Of a stretch of 64,000 nucleotides of DNA, positions 63,097 through 64,000 are shown piece by piece (position 1 is the first letter of the stretch; every line of letters begins with the position of its first letter). The DNA is taken from contig JAGDZQ010000019.1 in the NCBI GenBank assembly GCA_049115715.1, positions 62,001 through 126,000 on the forward strand, given 5' to 3'. Source of the DNA: JAMZMI01 sp049115715. GTDB taxonomy: Bacteria > Bacteroidota > Bacteroidia > Cytophagales > Cyclobacteriaceae. The notes under the pieces were generated by a model. That model was not told the DNA's origin. It did no database searches and saw nothing but the letters and a program-made list of their open reading frames with translations. A program made the position numbers and the translations under genes.

Positions 63097-63717
63097 TCAG
63101 GGACAGAAATGGGCACCAACGAGCAATACAGTAATCGTACTGATCCTAGAAATAAACCTCAACATTTTCCCAGAATCCTTAAAGTGGTCATTGAGGCTCG
63201 CTTTTATTTTCTTAATAACCGCAAAGAGATGGTTTTCTACCGTTCGTTTAGAAATACCCAATTCGTGTGCTATTTGCTGATTTGAATATCCTTTGTTCTT
63301 GGAGAGGTCATAGACCAATTTTCGATGAGGAGTAAGTTTATCCAATGTTCTGGAAATGAGTTGTTCCAACTCCTTTCCGATCAACAGACTTTCTGGATCA
63401 ATTGCATCTGATATTTGCAATGTCTCATCGTAATCGGAATAGGTGAATTTTCTATGATCATGAGAAGCAACTCTTATTGCTTGATGTTTCACAGAAACAT
63501 GCAGATAGGCTTGCAATTCATTTATATCATCATAGTTGGGCTGATTATTCCAAATATTGAGGAACACTTCGGCGACCGTATCTTCAGCCAGTGTTTTACT
63601 CTTAGTAATGGAAAAAGCATAGCGATAAAGATTCTCGAAATTTGATTCATATACATTTTCGAACCATTTTTCAAAGCTTTCGTCTTGATAGAGTTTTAGA
63701 ATCTTTTTACGAGTCAT
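63097..63717 (-). CDS. ECF sigma-70 factor of the PUL
   Basis: 206 residues. Region 2 (about 14-85, SNFENLYRYAFSITKSKTLAEDTVAEVFLNIW) and region 4 (about 130-180, LTPHRKLVYDLSKNKGYSNQQIAHELGISKRTVENHL). A C-terminal hydrophobic tail (about 190-206, FISRISTITVLLVGAHF) is longer than in the sigma factor at 19408 and may touch the membrane. First gene of the PUL, 182 bp before fecR. Confidence 0.93.
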   Translation of the reverse strand: MTRKKILKLYQDESFEKWFENVYESNFENLYRYAFSITKSKTLAEDTVAEVFLNIWNNQPNYDDINELQAYLHVSVKHQAIRVASHDHRKFTYSDYDETLQISDAIDPESLLIGKELEQLISRTLDKLTPHRKLVYDLSKNKGYSNQQIAHELGISKRTVENHLFAVIKKIKASLNDHFKDSGKMLRFISRISTITVLLVGAHFCP

Positions 63718-63733
63718 TTAATTACCATTCTCT

Positions 63734-63763
63734 CAAAACTATTATAACTTAAAGCATCCTAAA
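63734..63763 (-). promoter_or_regulatory. Probable promoter of the PUL sigma gene
   Basis: On the minus strand TTTA (complement of 63760-63763), 18-bp spacer, TAGTTTTG (complement of 63734-63741): exact -7 element, one mismatch in the upstream element. The start codon is 17 bp further on. Confidence 0.55.
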
Positions 63764-64000
63764 TGCGAATACCATTACATATATCGCGAAAAAATACAAT
63801 AAATGAAAGGATTATGATCATTTGACTCAATTTATCACCTCAGAAAACATTCCAATTTTTCCACTATGCCCCATCTTATTCGCATTTGATAAAGGTAGGT
63901 GGTGAATGCCCTTCTTTGAGCATTTCTCTTATCACGGATTCAGAGTAATTAGAAAAGATGATACCTGTCTTTCTTATATCTAGCAAGAGGCATTAGACGT
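63764..64000. other. Window end, possible gene remnant
   Basis: On the minus strand about 63992-63876 is open and reads GIIFSNYSESVIREMLKEGH, ending FIKCE-stop, without a start codon and with a stop just upstream. It might be the decayed 3' end of a gene. No family was recognised. Confidence 0.3.

Noticed and set aside
1..64000. CRISPR array, rRNA, ordinary tRNA or riboswitch
   Set aside because: No regularly spaced repeats, no rRNA-like sequence, no tRNA other than the tmRNA ends, and no known riboswitch core was recognised; a covariance-model scan would be needed to exclude small RNAs.

Overview
The window is chromosomal DNA of a Bacteroidota bacterium, most likely a marine Cytophagales relative. 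Supporting signs are paired ECF-sigma/FecR/SusC-type loci, a SusC/SusD polysaccharide utilisation locus (PUL), DUF4249, DUF5916 and DUF3857 proteins, TTTG/TAnnTTTG promoter elements, few Shine-Dalgarno sites, and a tmRNA tag reading GESNYAMAA. The sulfatase suggests a marine or algal-polysaccharide lifestyle. Genus cannot be fixed from the sequence alone.

Layout. 1-2.6 kb: end of a DUF349 protein gene and the ribosome-associated ABC-F ATPase EttA. 2.8-6.6 kb: a 1264-residue receptor joining a two-component-type sensor propeller to a methyl-accepting chemotaxis signalling domain. 7-10.7 kb: a Cys-rich lipoprotein and an outer-membrane barrel protein. 10.7-15.2 kb: two DUF3857/transglutaminase-fold genes lying between a 163-bp direct repeat, the left copy being a remnant of the 3' end of the DUF4249 gene on the right. 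15.1-19.9 kb: sigma/FecR/TonB receptor/DUF4249 operon with overlapping genes. 20.1-25.2 kb: leuC-[four-helix-bundle gene]-leuD-leuA family-leuB. 25.5-30 kb: a barrel protein, a DUF5916 protein and recA. 30.2-33.9 kb: a metallopeptidase, a PhoB/PhoR-like two-component system and an RluA pseudouridine synthase. 33.9-36.6 kb: rplM-rpsI-rpsB-tsf. 36.7-45.9 kb: a secreted protein, an acetyltransferase, dnaX with a frameshift site, a VOC protein, CotH kinase, a trypsin-like protease, and a TetR/amidohydrolase pair with a double operator.

46-63.8 kb: a carbohydrate-degradation region. The core operon, all on the minus strand, is sigma factor, FecR, SusC, SusD, sulfatase, GH2, GH43; another GH2 lies further on. 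Between the two parts sit ssrA (tmRNA) and a three-gene unit read as toxin, Xre-type antitoxin and SecB-like chaperone, i.e. a toxin-antitoxin-chaperone (TAC) module with a 30-bp perfect palindrome in front of it.

The observations most worth following are the TAC module beside ssrA, the propeller-MCP hybrid receptor, the A10 frameshift site in dnaX, the repeat-flanked transglutaminase cassette, and the four-helix-bundle gene inside the leucine operon. No CRISPR array, rRNA, ordinary tRNA or intact insertion sequence was seen.
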